Below, piece after piece: positions 54,327 to 63,393 of a stretch of 64,000 bases of DNA. Source of the stretch: Fontibacillus panacisegetis (GTDB lineage: Bacteria; Bacillota; Bacilli; Paenibacillales; Paenibacillaceae); assembly GCF_900102215.1 (NCBI RefSeq), contig NZ_FNBG01000010.1, forward strand, positions 62,001 to 126,000, in the 5' to 3' direction. The position numbers and the translations under genes were made by a program. How positions within the stretch are numbered: position 1 is the stretch's first letter; each line of letters starts with the position of its first letter. The notes below the pieces were generated by a model. The model was given only the letters and a program-made list of their open reading frames with translations. It searched no databases and was not told the origin of the DNA.

Positions 54327-54871
54327 CTCCATTCCTCCTCCTTCCAATGCTCACGCATCCAAGCCCTTGCGCGGTACAATTTAGATTCTACTGTTTTCAC
54401 CGTCACATTTAGTTCTGATGCTATTTCCTCATAGCTTTTTCCTTTCAGATAGAACGAAGAAACTATGATTTTGTGTCCTGGCGGCATTGCAGCGATTTTA
54501 TTTCTGAGCTCCTCACTTTGCTCAATATCTATAATTCCTTGAACCACCTCTGGCTTCTCATCAATCACTTGAAGATCGACGTCTATCGGATCCCATTGTT
54601 CTTCACGTCTGCGATCCTTCTTTCGCTTGAGATCTATTGCCTTGTTTAAAGCGATTCGAGTCATCCATGTCTTGAATCCTTGAGAGCGGTAATCGGGGAG
54701 AGATTTGTACACCTGGAGAAAAGTTTCCTGTGCTGCGTCTTCCGCTTCTTTTTCATCTCTAAGCACTGAGAATGTTACTTTAAAAATATAGTCCCCATAC
54801 CGTGTGACAAGCTCTCGAAAAGCGTTCCGCTCACCTCTCCTGATTTTCAGGATTAGCTTCTCATCATCAAT
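54323..54871 (-). CDS. ECF-type RNA polymerase sigma factor, apparent AUU start
   Basis: This protein of 182 residues has sigma region 2 (DAAQETFLQVYKSLPDYRSQGFKTWMTRIALNKAIDLKRK) and region 4 (PPGHKIIVSSFYLKGKSYEEIASELNVTVKTVESKLYRAR). The frame continues upstream of the first canonical start (GTG 54766) for 35 codons that encode a good region 2.1 (DDEKLILKIRRGERNAFREL, then RYGDYIF). The only start-like codon with a ribosome binding site (AAGGAGGGG) at correct spacing is ATT at 54871. Starting at the GTG would remove region 2.1. It heads a run of five same-strand genes that ends with uppP. Confidence 0.82.
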   Translation of the reverse strand: MDDEKLILKIRRGERNAFRELVTRYGDYIFKVTFSVLRDEKEAEDAAQETFLQVYKSLPDYRSQGFKTWMTRIALNKAIDLKRKKDRRREEQWDPIDVDLQVIDEKPEVVQGIIDIEQSEELRNKIAAMPPGHKIIVSSFYLKGKSYEEIASELNVTVKTVESKLYRARAWMREHWKEEEWR

Positions 54872-55196
54872 AACTCTCCCCTCCTTCCCTATTAAATAGA
54901 CGTATCAAAACAAAGTTACCCCTGCATTAGTTTTAAAAAAATATTGAACTTTTTTCTACGCTATTACGTTACGTTTGTGTTAATTTAAATAACATTAATT
55001 TGTTATGTATTTAGAAACTAGATATATAAATTTTAATATAAAGCAGGAAACCGGCGATAATATAAGGTTTAATCGCTTTCATCATAAAATATGAGTTTTG
55101 TTATTATATCTAACATGGATATATAATCACTTCAAGGAAACACAATCCGAGTCACATAAAGTTACATAATTCTCACACATCATGGAGGCTGATTCA
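54872..55196. other. divergent region between the ECF sigma and asparaginase genes
   Basis: This AT-rich stretch holds the sigma gene ribosome binding site, an ECF-like promoter candidate on the plus strand (54945-54970) and the asparaginase leader. No further gene is seen. Confidence 0.5.
54945..54970 (+). promoter_or_regulatory. candidate ECF-type promoter toward asparaginase
   Basis: TGAACT (54945-54950) and CGTT (54967-54970) are 16 bases apart, close to the ECF pattern TGAAAC-N16-CGTA. It would give a leader of about 220 bases before the asparaginase start. Confidence 0.3.
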
Positions 55197-56357
55197 ATGC
55201 AAAAATGGAAAACTAACAGTTTAAAATGGATTCTAGCAACAGGACTTGCGGTAACCGCCGTACTTCCAAACTTGTATGCATCTCCAGCATCTGCAGCTAC
55301 TGTCAATACAACTCAAGGTTCTATTGTAGCAGAAACGGTTAAAAAACTGCCTAAAGTACAGGTTATCGCAACTGGAGGCACGATGGCCGGACAATCCGTG
55401 GATGCAACGAGCTTTACCAATTATAAAGCAGGAACTTTGCTTATTGAAGACATGGTGAAATCATTACCGAACAAGGATAAAATTGCCGAAGTAAGCACTT
55501 ATCAATTCGGAAACTCTGGGTCAAGCGCATATACAATGCAGCAATTATATGAGTTGTCTCTCAAAGTGGATGAAGCTCTTAAAACCCAGGATGGTGTAGT
55601 AGTTACTACCGGAACAGACACCATGGAAGAGATTGCTTATTTCCTGGACTTAACGGTTCGCAGCCCAAAACCTGTAGTCATCACAGGATCGATGAGACCG
55701 TGGACAGTCATCGGAACGGATGCTCCTGCCAATCTCTACAATGCTATCAAACTCGCCGCTAGCGGCAAGACAAAATATTTCGGTACAGTACTTATGCTCA
55801 ATGATGAGTTTCATGCAGCTCGAGATGTAACCAAGAGCAACTCCTACCGTACTGATACATTTGTTACACCTGAAATTGGTGCATTAGGTTACATTGACGG
55901 TGACGTCATTTCTGTATATCGTGCTCCATTCCGAGCACTAAAACCAGCAACCTCATGGGCTACACCTTTTGATTTGACTAAAATCTCCAAATCAGATTTA
56001 GCCAAAGTTGAGATTGCGTACTCCTACCAAGATGCTGGAGCGGGTGCTATTAGCGGCTATGTTGCATCAGGAGCTAAAGGTATCGTAACTGCGGGTACTG
56101 GAGCTGGAGGGATCTCGAAAGCGATGAGCGAAGAACGCAAAGCAGCCATTGAAAAAGGCGTGATCTTCGTAACGACGACACGCACCGGATCTGGCAGCAA
56201 CTACAGCAGTGGTGAAGGCATCATTGCAGGCGGCAACCTTAATGCATCTCACGCCAGAGTTATGCTGCTCCTTAGCCTTTCGTTCTCCAAGGATTTCGAA
56301 ACAATCAAAGGTTGGTTTGAAACCTATGGGTATGGACAAATCGAGCTCAACAAGTAA
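55197..56357 (+). CDS. secreted type II L-asparaginase
   Basis: This 386-residue protein has a signal peptide (about residues 1-34, ending SPASAA). The two asparaginase signatures are seen: VIATGGTMAG with the nucleophile Thr, and GVVVTTGTDTMEE with the Thr-Asp pair. It hydrolyses asparagine to aspartate and ammonia outside the cell. GGAGG seven bases upstream favours the ATG at 55197 over the one at 55182. It is divergent from the ECF sigma gene. A terminator follows. Confidence 0.92.
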   Translation: MQKWKTNSLKWILATGLAVTAVLPNLYASPASAATVNTTQGSIVAETVKKLPKVQVIATGGTMAGQSVDATSFTNYKAGTLLIEDMVKSLPNKDKIAEVSTYQFGNSGSSAYTMQQLYELSLKVDEALKTQDGVVVTTGTDTMEEIAYFLDLTVRSPKPVVITGSMRPWTVIGTDAPANLYNAIKLAASGKTKYFGTVLMLNDEFHAARDVTKSNSYRTDTFVTPEIGALGYIDGDVISVYRAPFRALKPATSWATPFDLTKISKSDLAKVEIAYSYQDAGAGAISGYVASGAKGIVTAGTGAGGISKAMSEERKAAIEKGVIFVTTTRTGSGSNYSSGEGIIAGGNLNASHARVMLLLSLSFSKDFETIKGWFETYGYGQIELNK

Positions 56358-56448
56358 GCGATCATGACCAGTTTCATAGTTAATACCTGATTTTACTTAA
56401 CTCGTACGTTCTTAACCATGTTATCCTCTCCCCAATATATATATATTT

Positions 56449-56505
56449 GGGTCAGCCCAGTGATAATGTTTCCTATTCTTCACTGATGGCTGACCCCTTT
56501 TTTTA
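56449..56505 (+). terminator. terminator of the asparaginase gene
   Basis: GGGTCAGCC and GGCTGACCC form the stem, followed by a run of T. The opposite side is A/T alternating, so it works mainly for the plus strand. Confidence 0.85.
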
Positions 56506-56533
56506 TTTTTCAATTAATATGCTATAACCAGAC

Positions 56534-57439
56534 TTAAAATCGACTCAACCTCACTCTTAGAAAATTGTATATCTCTTCCGCAATGTTTACATTACAGCAT
56601 GACTCCAACCCTTCAAACCCGGGTGAAGAATTTGCTTCACATATTTTATAGTGCTCCCCGTCAAAGAGCAAATCAATGCCGGCGATATCGAGATTCAAAA
56701 GTCTGGCTGTTTCAAGAGCCAGCCATTCAATTTCAGGATTGATCTCATAGGGCTCAACCTTGCCCCCGCGTGAATAATTCGCTTTGAAGCTATCATTCCC
56801 GGAGAATCGCTTCATCGCTGCAACGGCTCTTCCCCCAATTGTAAGCACACGCAGATCCACCCCTCTGCTTGACTCTACAAATTCCTGCAATATCATCGTA
56901 GCATTCTCTTTATATGCGTTAATCATTTCAATTAAATCAATAAACTTTAACTTCGTCTCAGCAAGAAAAACTCCATTCCCCTGTGATCCTGATATCGTCT
57001 TCACTACTACAGGGAATCCCAAATGCTTTTCTACCAAGTCCACATCGACCTTCGAGCGTATCAGCATCGTTTTCGGAACAGGTAAATTGGATTCTGCTAA
57101 AATCTGTTGAGTATATAGCTTATCTTTTACTGTATCAATACTCTGTGAAGAATTAAATGTACGAACACCCAGACGCTCCAAATGACGGATCAGTGCCAGT
57201 CCAAAATAATTAGTGCCCGCCCCCATCCTCGGCAACACAAAATCAGGAAGCGGCAGCACCTCCCCATCAACCATAATACTCTTGCGATCATCTCTGGTTA
57301 CAATCAGTTCGAACTGTTCAGGAGCGAGCACACGTATATCGATCCCTTGCTTCTCCGCTTCATCAATAAGCCTCTTAATCTCAAACATCTCAGGCTTGAC
57401 CTCATTCACTAAATGCTTATATATAATCCAACCGATCAT
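56534..57439 (-). CDS. RimK-like ATP-grasp ligase
   Basis: This 301-residue ATP-grasp enzyme resembles RimK: RTFNSSQSIDTVKDKLYTQQIL, FPVVVKTISGSQGNGVFL (nucleotide-binding Lys) and ICEANSSPGFEGLESCC (metal-binding Glu-Asn). RimK-like enzymes join amino acids, often glutamate, to a carboxyl group of a protein or small molecule. The acceptor here is unknown and no peptide-like substrate gene lies nearby. GGTGGAG five bases before the ATG at 57439 fixes the start; the open frame continues upstream without a ribosome binding site. Confidence 0.85.
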   Translation of the reverse strand: MIGWIIYKHLVNEVKPEMFEIKRLIDEAEKQGIDIRVLAPEQFELIVTRDDRKSIMVDGEVLPLPDFVLPRMGAGTNYFGLALIRHLERLGVRTFNSSQSIDTVKDKLYTQQILAESNLPVPKTMLIRSKVDVDLVEKHLGFPVVVKTISGSQGNGVFLAETKLKFIDLIEMINAYKENATMILQEFVESSRGVDLRVLTIGGRAVAAMKRFSGNDSFKANYSRGGKVEPYEINPEIEWLALETARLLNLDIAGIDLLFDGEHYKICEANSSPGFEGLESCCNVNIAEEIYNFLRVRLSRF

Positions 57440-57546
57440 AACAACTCCACCTTCACAAAATACTATTTTTACACATTTTAACTTTATCATTGATTCTACT
57501 AGATTGTATGATGATAAAATCAAATTGATGTAAAAATATTACACGC

Positions 57547-57584
57547 AAAAAACGGCCTCAGCAGGTTGTTCGCTGCGGCCGTTT
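57547..57584 (-). terminator. terminator of the ackA-asnS-dnaD operon
   Basis: AAACGGCC and GGCCGTTT enclose a further GCAGC/GCTG pairing, and T follows on the minus strand. It lies 47 bases after the dnaD stop. Confidence 0.8.
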
Positions 57585-57631
57585 ATATTGCTAGTATTTA
57601 GTTCTAGTATGAGTCAATGAGTATAATGTTG

Positions 57632-58333
57632 CTATCTCATCCCGCCTCTGAATCTCTGGGTATAAGCTTTGGCATCCTCTACAGTTTTCACACGATTTCG
57701 GCTCCACTCTAGCAGAATGCGGTCAATATAGCGAAAGTGTACTTTGCCAGCAAACACCGCTTCCTTGAGGGCAAGCAATATCAGTTCATCGGGATATCCG
57801 TCCTCATCCACCCATCCCGAAATAGTCTCACATTCCATTGGTGTTAATGGACGTGCAAATTCCTTTTCAAAAATGACGAACAAATTACGTTCCTGTTCAT
57901 CTCTGGATGGCAAAGGCGCTTCCTCCTGCTGGGTCGGGGTAGTGCCACGACGAACCGAAGAACGCTGCTCGGCCATATGCTGTCCGAGCTTTGCATACAT
58001 CCCTGAAAGATTATAGCGTTCAATTTGAATACCCGTTCTTTCATCCAGATCCTCATCAATCGATATCCATCCGTCCTTCATCAGACGTTGGATGACTTGC
58101 GGAAGCTCTCCGGGAGCCGTTCCCATTCTTGACTCCAGCTGATCCATTGACGGAAAATCGCTCTGCTCACTCTGTCTAAATGCAAGCAGTTGCATAAGCA
58201 GCATCACTTCCATTTCCGATAAGCGAAGTGCTCCGTAATGCGCCAGTAGTGCATAGGGAACATTCACGGTCCCAGACTCCAACCCGTAAGAGATTCCTTT
58301 TGCCCATACCTTCCAACCTTCGCTCATGGCCAT
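57632..58333 (-). CDS. dnaD: DnaD-family primosomal protein
   Basis: This 233-residue protein has an N-terminal winged-helix DDBH1 domain (about residues 1-100, SEMEVMLLMQLLAFRQ) and a C-terminal DDBH2 domain with the conserved YIDRILLEWSRNRVKT motif near residues 200-216. DnaD loads at replication restart and at the origin together with DnaB and DnaI. It follows asnS after 17 bases, the same order as in B. subtilis. Confidence 0.93.
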   Translation of the reverse strand: MAMSEGWKVWAKGISYGLESGTVNVPYALLAHYGALRLSEMEVMLLMQLLAFRQSEQSDFPSMDQLESRMGTAPGELPQVIQRLMKDGWISIDEDLDERTGIQIERYNLSGMYAKLGQHMAEQRSSVRRGTTPTQQEEAPLPSRDEQERNLFVIFEKEFARPLTPMECETISGWVDEDGYPDELILLALKEAVFAGKVHFRYIDRILLEWSRNRVKTVEDAKAYTQRFRGGMR

Positions 58334-58350
58334 TCGCTTCTCTACCTTTC

Positions 58351-59646
58351 TTATGGATAAAGGCGGTACAGCATACGAGGGAAAGGAATCGTCTCCCGAA
58401 CGTGATCAAGTCCGCATATCCACGCAACAGTACGCTCCAATCCAAGACCAAATCCGGAGTGTGGAACTGAGCCATATTTACGAAGATCCATATACCACTT
58501 GTACGTCTCTTCGGACAGATTATGTTCCTTAAAGCGTTCTTCCATCAATTCAGGATCATCAATACGCTGAGAGCCGCCAATAATTTCTCCGTATCCTTCT
58601 GGAGCAATCATGTCAGCGCAGAGCACTACTTCTGGACGATTTGGATCAGGCTTCATGTAGAAAGCCTTAATTCCTGCAGGATAATGTGTTATAAATACAG
58701 GTTTTTCATACTGCTCTGCAATCGCAGTTTCATGCGGTGCACCAAAATCCTCACCCCAAGGAATATCAAAGCCTTTAGTATGCAGGAACTCGATTGCCTC
58801 ATCATAAGTTATACGAGGGAATGGAGCCTTAATACTTTCAAGCTTGCTGACGTCTCTTCCTACGGCCTCCAGCTCATCCTTGCAGTTCGTCAGAACAGAT
58901 TGTACTACATGTGAAATAAATTGTTCCTGCACCTTGAGGCTTTCCTCATGATCTGTAAAAGCCATTTCCGGTTCGATCATCCAGAACTCAATCAAGTGAC
59001 GACGTGTTTTGGATTTTTCAGCACGGAAGGTAGGTCCGAACGAATATACTTTCCCAAGCGCCATCGCAGCAGCTTCCATGTAAAGCTGACCACTTTGCGT
59101 CAAATATGCATCCTCATCAAAATATTTCGTATGGAACAGATTTGTTGTTCCTTCTGCAGATGTAGGTGTCAAAATAGGCGGATCGACCAATGTAAAGCCA
59201 TTTTGATCAAAGAACTGCTGCACCGCACGAATGATCTCCGCACGAATAACCATAATCGCCCGCTGCTTGTTGGAACGAAGCCACAGGTGACGATGGTCCA
59301 TTAGGAAATCAACGCCATGTTCCTTCGGTGTAATCGGATAATTTTCCGTTAAATGTATGATCTCCAGATCAGTAACTGTCATTTCGTAGCCTGAATGGCT
59401 TCGAGGTTCTTCACGAATAACACCTGTCACATACATCGATGATTCCTGAGTCAAACTTTTGGCATTGTTCCAAGTTTCTTCAGAAACCTCACTCTTTACT
59501 ACTACAGCCTGAATATAACCAGTACCGTCGCGAAGCTGCAAAAATACGATTTTTCCACTGGAACGCTTATTATTAAGCCAACTGCCGATCACGACGGTTT
59601 CGTCGACGTGCTCATTAACCTGACGGATCACACTTTTGATCGCCAT
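58351..59646 (-). CDS. asnS: asparaginyl-tRNA synthetase
   Basis: This 431-residue class IIb synthetase has an N-terminal OB-fold anticodon domain ([24 protein letters not shown]) and a catalytic domain with motif 2 ([21 protein letters not shown]) and motif 3 ([16 protein letters not shown]). It charges tRNA-Asn with asparagine. It lies between ackA and dnaD. Confidence 0.95.
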   Translation of the reverse strand: MAIKSVIRQVNEHVDETVVIGSWLNNKRSSGKIVFLQLRDGTGYIQAVVVKSEVSEETWNNAKSLTQESSMYVTGVIREEPRSHSGYEMTVTDLEIIHLTENYPITPKEHGVDFLMDHRHLWLRSNKQRAIMVIRAEIIRAVQQFFDQNGFTLVDPPILTPTSAEGTTNLFHTKYFDEDAYLTQSGQLYMEAAAMALGKVYSFGPTFRAEKSKTRRHLIEFWMIEPEMAFTDHEESLKVQEQFISHVVQSVLTNCKDELEAVGRDVSKLESIKAPFPRITYDEAIEFLHTKGFDIPWGEDFGAPHETAIAEQYEKPVFITHYPAGIKAFYMKPDPNRPEVVLCADMIAPEGYGEIIGGSQRIDDPELMEERFKEHNLSEETYKWYMDLRKYGSVPHSGFGLGLERTVAWICGLDHVRETIPFPRMLYRLYP

Positions 59647-59679
59647 GTCTATCTCTCCTCTAACATACTATGTGGTTTA

Positions 59680-60885
59680 TTATTGGTTTTCCTGAACGAT
59701 ACGATAAGTATCGCGAGCAATCATCAATTCCTCATTCGTTGGAATGACCAATACTTCGACTTTGGAGTTAGGTGTTGAAATGCGGCGAGGTTCACCAGAG
59801 CGTATTTTATTCAATTCCGGGTCCACTTCCACGCCAAGATAAGTTAGGTTCTCACATACTTTTTCACGAACTACTACGGAGTTCTCACCAATACCTGCAG
59901 TAAACACGATAACATCTACTCCATCCATAGCTGCAGCATAGGAGCCGATGTATTTGCGCAAACGGTATTCGTACATTTCAAAAGCTAACGTTGCGTTTGG
60001 ATCACCTTCAGCCATGCCGTCCGTAATGTCACGCATGTCACTGCTGGAACCAGAGATCGCAAGCAAGCCGCTGTGCTTGTTCAGCATGGAATTCACTTCA
60101 CTTAAGGATAGCTCTTCCTTGTTCATAACAAACGTAACTACAGCTGGGTCCAAATCACCACTACGAGTACCCATCATTAGACCTTCAAGCGGAGTAAGCC
60201 CCATTGATGTGTCCATGGAAACCCCACCTTTAACAGCAGTCAAGCTACCGCCGTTGCCGATATGACAAGTGATAATTTTTAAATCTTCGAGCGGACGATC
60301 CAAATATTCAGCCGCTACTTTACTGACATATTCATGAGAAGTACCATGTGCTCCGTAACGACGGACATGATGTTTCTTATACAATACTTTAGGGATTGGA
60401 TACAAGAATACCTTCTCTTCCATCGTTTGATGGAAAGCTGTATCAAAAGCTACGACTTGAGGCACACCTGGCATGTTCTTCTCAGCCGCAGTAATACCCA
60501 GCACGGCAGGTGGATTATGAAGTGGAGCCAAATCGAAAAGACGACGAATTTCTGACTTAACCTCTCCAGTTACGAGCGCTGAGCCCTTGAAAACTTCGCC
60601 CCCGTGAACAACGCGGTGTCCAACAGCCTGGATTTCATCTACTGACGCGAGAACACCACATTCTTTATCAATCAATTTGTCTAGTACTTTACGGATTGCC
60701 GTTGTATGCTCCAGAATTTCACTGACTTCAGTTACTTCTTCCTTGCCAGTAGGTTTATGTGTAAGAATGGAAGAATCCATACCAATACGTTCAACTAAAC
60801 CTTTAGCCAAAACAGATTCGTCTGTCATGTCATACAATTGATATTTTACTGATGAACTACCAGCATTAATGACTAAAAGTTTCAT
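59680..60885 (-). CDS. ackA: acetate kinase
   Basis: This 401-residue member of the ASKHA family interconverts acetate plus ATP and acetyl phosphate. It has VINAGSSSVKYQLYD at the N-terminus, VGHRVVHGGE, CHIGNGGSLTAV and TAGIGENS. Its ATG overlaps the stop of the upstream dehydrogenase gene by 4 bases, so both are translated together. Confidence 0.95.
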   Translation of the reverse strand: MKLLVINAGSSSVKYQLYDMTDESVLAKGLVERIGMDSSILTHKPTGKEEVTEVSEILEHTTAIRKVLDKLIDKECGVLASVDEIQAVGHRVVHGGEVFKGSALVTGEVKSEIRRLFDLAPLHNPPAVLGITAAEKNMPGVPQVVAFDTAFHQTMEEKVFLYPIPKVLYKKHHVRRYGAHGTSHEYVSKVAAEYLDRPLEDLKIITCHIGNGGSLTAVKGGVSMDTSMGLTPLEGLMMGTRSGDLDPAVVTFVMNKEELSLSEVNSMLNKHSGLLAISGSSSDMRDITDGMAEGDPNATLAFEMYEYRLRKYIGSYAAAMDGVDVIVFTAGIGENSVVVREKVCENLTYLGVEVDPELNKIRSGEPRRISTPNSKVEVLVIPTNEELMIARDTYRIVQENQ

Positions 60886-61754
60886 ATCCGGTCACCATCC
60901 TTGTCGTATTTGAAAAATCCTTCGCCTGTCTTCACACCCAGTGAGCCAGCACGAACCATTTTCTTCAAGACAAAAGAAGGCCGGTATTTCAGTTCGCCAA
61001 ATTCACGGAACATACGCTCAAGAGCTGCCAGTACCGAATCCAGACCGAAACGGTCTGCCATCTCAAGAGGTCCGTATTGGAACTGATAACCGACGCGCAT
61101 AGCATCATCGATATCTTCAGGACTTGCAACGCCTTCTCCAAGCACATGGAGAGCTTCGTTAATCATAAGACAAATAATTCGGGAAGTAACGAATCCCGGA
61201 GATTCATAAACCATGATTCCATGCTTATCAACGACTTCTTCAACGAAACGTTTCGTTTCTTCAAAAGTGGTATCCGATGTTCTCAACCCCCGAATAATTT
61301 CGACTAAATTGATTTTCGCCACAGGATAAATGAAATGCATGCCTATTACACGCTCAGGATAAATAGTTGAGCCTGCAATTTCTGTCAAGCTAAGTGTAGA
61401 CGTGTTGCTTGCCAAAATAATGTTGCTTGGACAAACCTGGTCAAGCTGCTTGAATACTTCTCTTTTTGCATCCAAATCCTCCGAAATGGTCTCGATCACC
61501 ATATCACAGGTACCGAGTTCGGCAAAATGAGTAACTTTATGAATTTTCGATAAAATTAATTTTTTCTCTGCTTTCGTAATCGCCCATTTCTCGAGCTGCT
61601 TGTCGAGGCTCGTTTCTATCATGCCATAAGCATGGTCAAGTTTCTCCGCTGTTTCTTCTACGAGTAGTACATCAAGTCCTTTGGCTGCAAGCATTTCGCT
61701 TATGCCTTGGCCCATAGTACCGCCACCAATGACACCTATTCTTTTAAAGTTCAT
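60882..61754 (-). CDS. 3-hydroxybutyryl-CoA (3-hydroxyacyl-CoA) dehydrogenase
   Basis: This 290-residue NAD-dependent dehydrogenase has the Rossmann motif IGVIGGGTMGQGIS, the catalytic His-Glu region VIGMHFIYPVAKINLVEIIRG and the C-terminal domain FVTSRIICLMINEALHVLGEGVAS. The ATG at 61754 gives the usual family N-terminus; the longer frame to 61820 has no better ribosome binding site. It is coupled to ackA by overlap. Confidence 0.9.
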   Translation of the reverse strand: MNFKRIGVIGGGTMGQGISEMLAAKGLDVLLVEETAEKLDHAYGMIETSLDKQLEKWAITKAEKKLILSKIHKVTHFAELGTCDMVIETISEDLDAKREVFKQLDQVCPSNIILASNTSTLSLTEIAGSTIYPERVIGMHFIYPVAKINLVEIIRGLRTSDTTFEETKRFVEEVVDKHGIMVYESPGFVTSRIICLMINEALHVLGEGVASPEDIDDAMRVGYQFQYGPLEMADRFGLDSVLAALERMFREFGELKYRPSFVLKKMVRAGSLGVKTGEGFFKYDKDGDRI

Positions 61755-61865
61755 GGTCTTCTCGTCCCATCCTTTCGCCTTCATCTGCATCATATTGTTC
61801 CTTGATGTCGAATAATACATTCTTTAATACCCAACTTCTAATAATACCTTAGCACGAAGAAAAAG

Positions 61866-61900
61866 TAAAAAAAATAACCGGCATAAATTTTTATGCCGGT
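61866..61900 (-). terminator. terminator overlapping the stop of the FtsH-like gene
   Basis: ACCGGCATAA and TTATGCCGGT (61877-61900) form the stem, and a T run follows on the minus strand. The gene's TAA stop lies inside the stem. Confidence 0.85.
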
Positions 61901-63393
61901 AAATTGCTTCTGTCACCAAATTGACAACGGAATTGCTCACCAGAAAGCCGTTCTTCCCGAAGTAGTATTTCTAGCGAATGATCAAAAATTTCAGAATATT
62001 CCAGCAAAATCTGTTTGCTTCTCGCTGCTAGATTCTCTAAAATTGTCGAATTTTCTTTCATCAGCACTTCTGTTGTCACCATATCCATGTTTACTATTCC
62101 CAGAGATGTCAGTCCTGATGTCATCATGGTGTGAACAATATTTAACGCTTGTTCAAAATCATTGCTGGACCCTGTACTGCGTCCCCCATAATATATCTCT
62201 TCAGCGGCCGCTCCGGCCAAAGCAACAATAATTTGGCCCTCCAGGTATGCTTTGGTATATAGATACTTCTCATCCTGAGGATTGTGACGTACATATCCAA
62301 GCGCCCTGCCACGAGGGCTGAGAGCTACCTGATTTACACTGCCTGGCGAGACTGCTTCCGCAGCAATCGCATGTCCCAGCTCATGGATCGCAACACGACG
62401 TTTTTCTTCCTCTGTTGATTCGCGGTCCGTCTTTTCACCAAGCATCACTTTATCAATAGCCAGAGACAAATGGCCCTGCTCAATTTCATCAAGTTCATCC
62501 CTCATGGCATAGATCGCCGCCTCGTTCATGACACTTTCTAGCTGTGCGCCTGAGAAGCCATATGACTCGTCAGCTACTTTATCAAGGCTAACATCCTTAC
62601 TTAACGGTTTATTAACCGCATGCAGCTCCAGAATATGACGTCTACCCCTTTTATCCGGAAGGTCCACCTGAATATGCCGATCAAAACGACCAGGTCGAAG
62701 TAATGCACTATCAAGCATCTCCTTGCGGTTTGTTGCAGCTACAAGCAAAATTCGCGGAGAATCGGATGTATAAATACCATCCATTTCAGTTAGGAGCTGG
62801 TTCAACGTCTGATCATATTCACGCTGTTGACCCCCTTCACGTTTACCTCCAATGACATCAATTTCATCTATAAAAATAACCGCACTTTCCTTATTCTCCT
62901 TAGTTGCCCGGGTTTTTGCTTCTCTAAAAAGCTCACGGATTCGACTAGCCCCGACACCAATATACATTTCTACGAACTCACTGCCTGAAGAGGCTACGAA
63001 CGCAGAATTAGTATATTGCGCAGCTGCTTTTGCTAACAATGTTTTACCTGTTCCCGGAGGACCTGTTAACAGAATACCTTTAATCGGACGAATACCGAAT
63101 TTTTTGATTTCTTCATGACGAACCATAAAATCAAGGGCTTCACGCAGCTCCTGTTTGGCACTCTCCTGACCGCCAATTTGATCAAAAGTCAGCTTATTGG
63201 AAGTCGCGATCTTTCGTTTATTCTTTTGCGGAACCAGTGCAGTAATTCCACCACGCATTTTGATGGCAGCATACATCACGCCTGCCAATATGAGGATTGC
63301 TACTAAAGGAAATACATTGACCCCAATGAAAGCCAGAAAAAGAACGAATACAGGTAAAAACCCGATTCCAATCTCAAGAATCCATTTTCGCAT
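61891..63393 (-). CDS. short FtsH-like AAA+ membrane metalloprotease
   Basis: This 500-residue protein has two close N-terminal spans (about residues 5-45) without the roughly 80-residue external domain of classical FtsH. The AAA domain has Walker A GPPGTGKT at 111-118, Walker B VIFIDEID and the SRH (ATNRKEMLDSALLRPGRFDR). The M41 protease domain has HELGH at 337-341 and a later SSNDFEQA Asp. Usual FtsH is about 640 residues, so this is a reduced form or second copy. The ATG at 63393 overlaps the stop of the upstream gene. Confidence 0.88.
   Translation of the reverse strand: MRKWILEIGIGFLPVFVLFLAFIGVNVFPLVAILILAGVMYAAIKMRGGITALVPQKNKRKIATSNKLTFDQIGGQESAKQELREALDFMVRHEEIKKFGIRPIKGILLTGPPGTGKTLLAKAAAQYTNSAFVASSGSEFVEMYIGVGASRIRELFREAKTRATKENKESAVIFIDEIDVIGGKREGGQQREYDQTLNQLLTEMDGIYTSDSPRILLVAATNRKEMLDSALLRPGRFDRHIQVDLPDKRGRRHILELHAVNKPLSKDVSLDKVADESYGFSGAQLESVMNEAAIYAMRDELDEIEQGHLSLAIDKVMLGEKTDRESTEEEKRRVAIHELGHAIAAEAVSPGSVNQVALSPRGRALGYVRHNPQDEKYLYTKAYLEGQIIVALAGAAAEEIYYGGRSTGSSNDFEQALNIVHTMMTSGLTSLGIVNMDMVTTEVLMKENSTILENLAARSKQILLEYSEIFDHSLEILLREERLSGEQFRCQFGDRSNLPA

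Noticed and set aside
54872..54925. ECF autoregulatory promoter in front of the sigma gene
   Set aside because: GTAAC and CGTC are present on the minus strand, but only 12 bases apart, too short for an ECF promoter.
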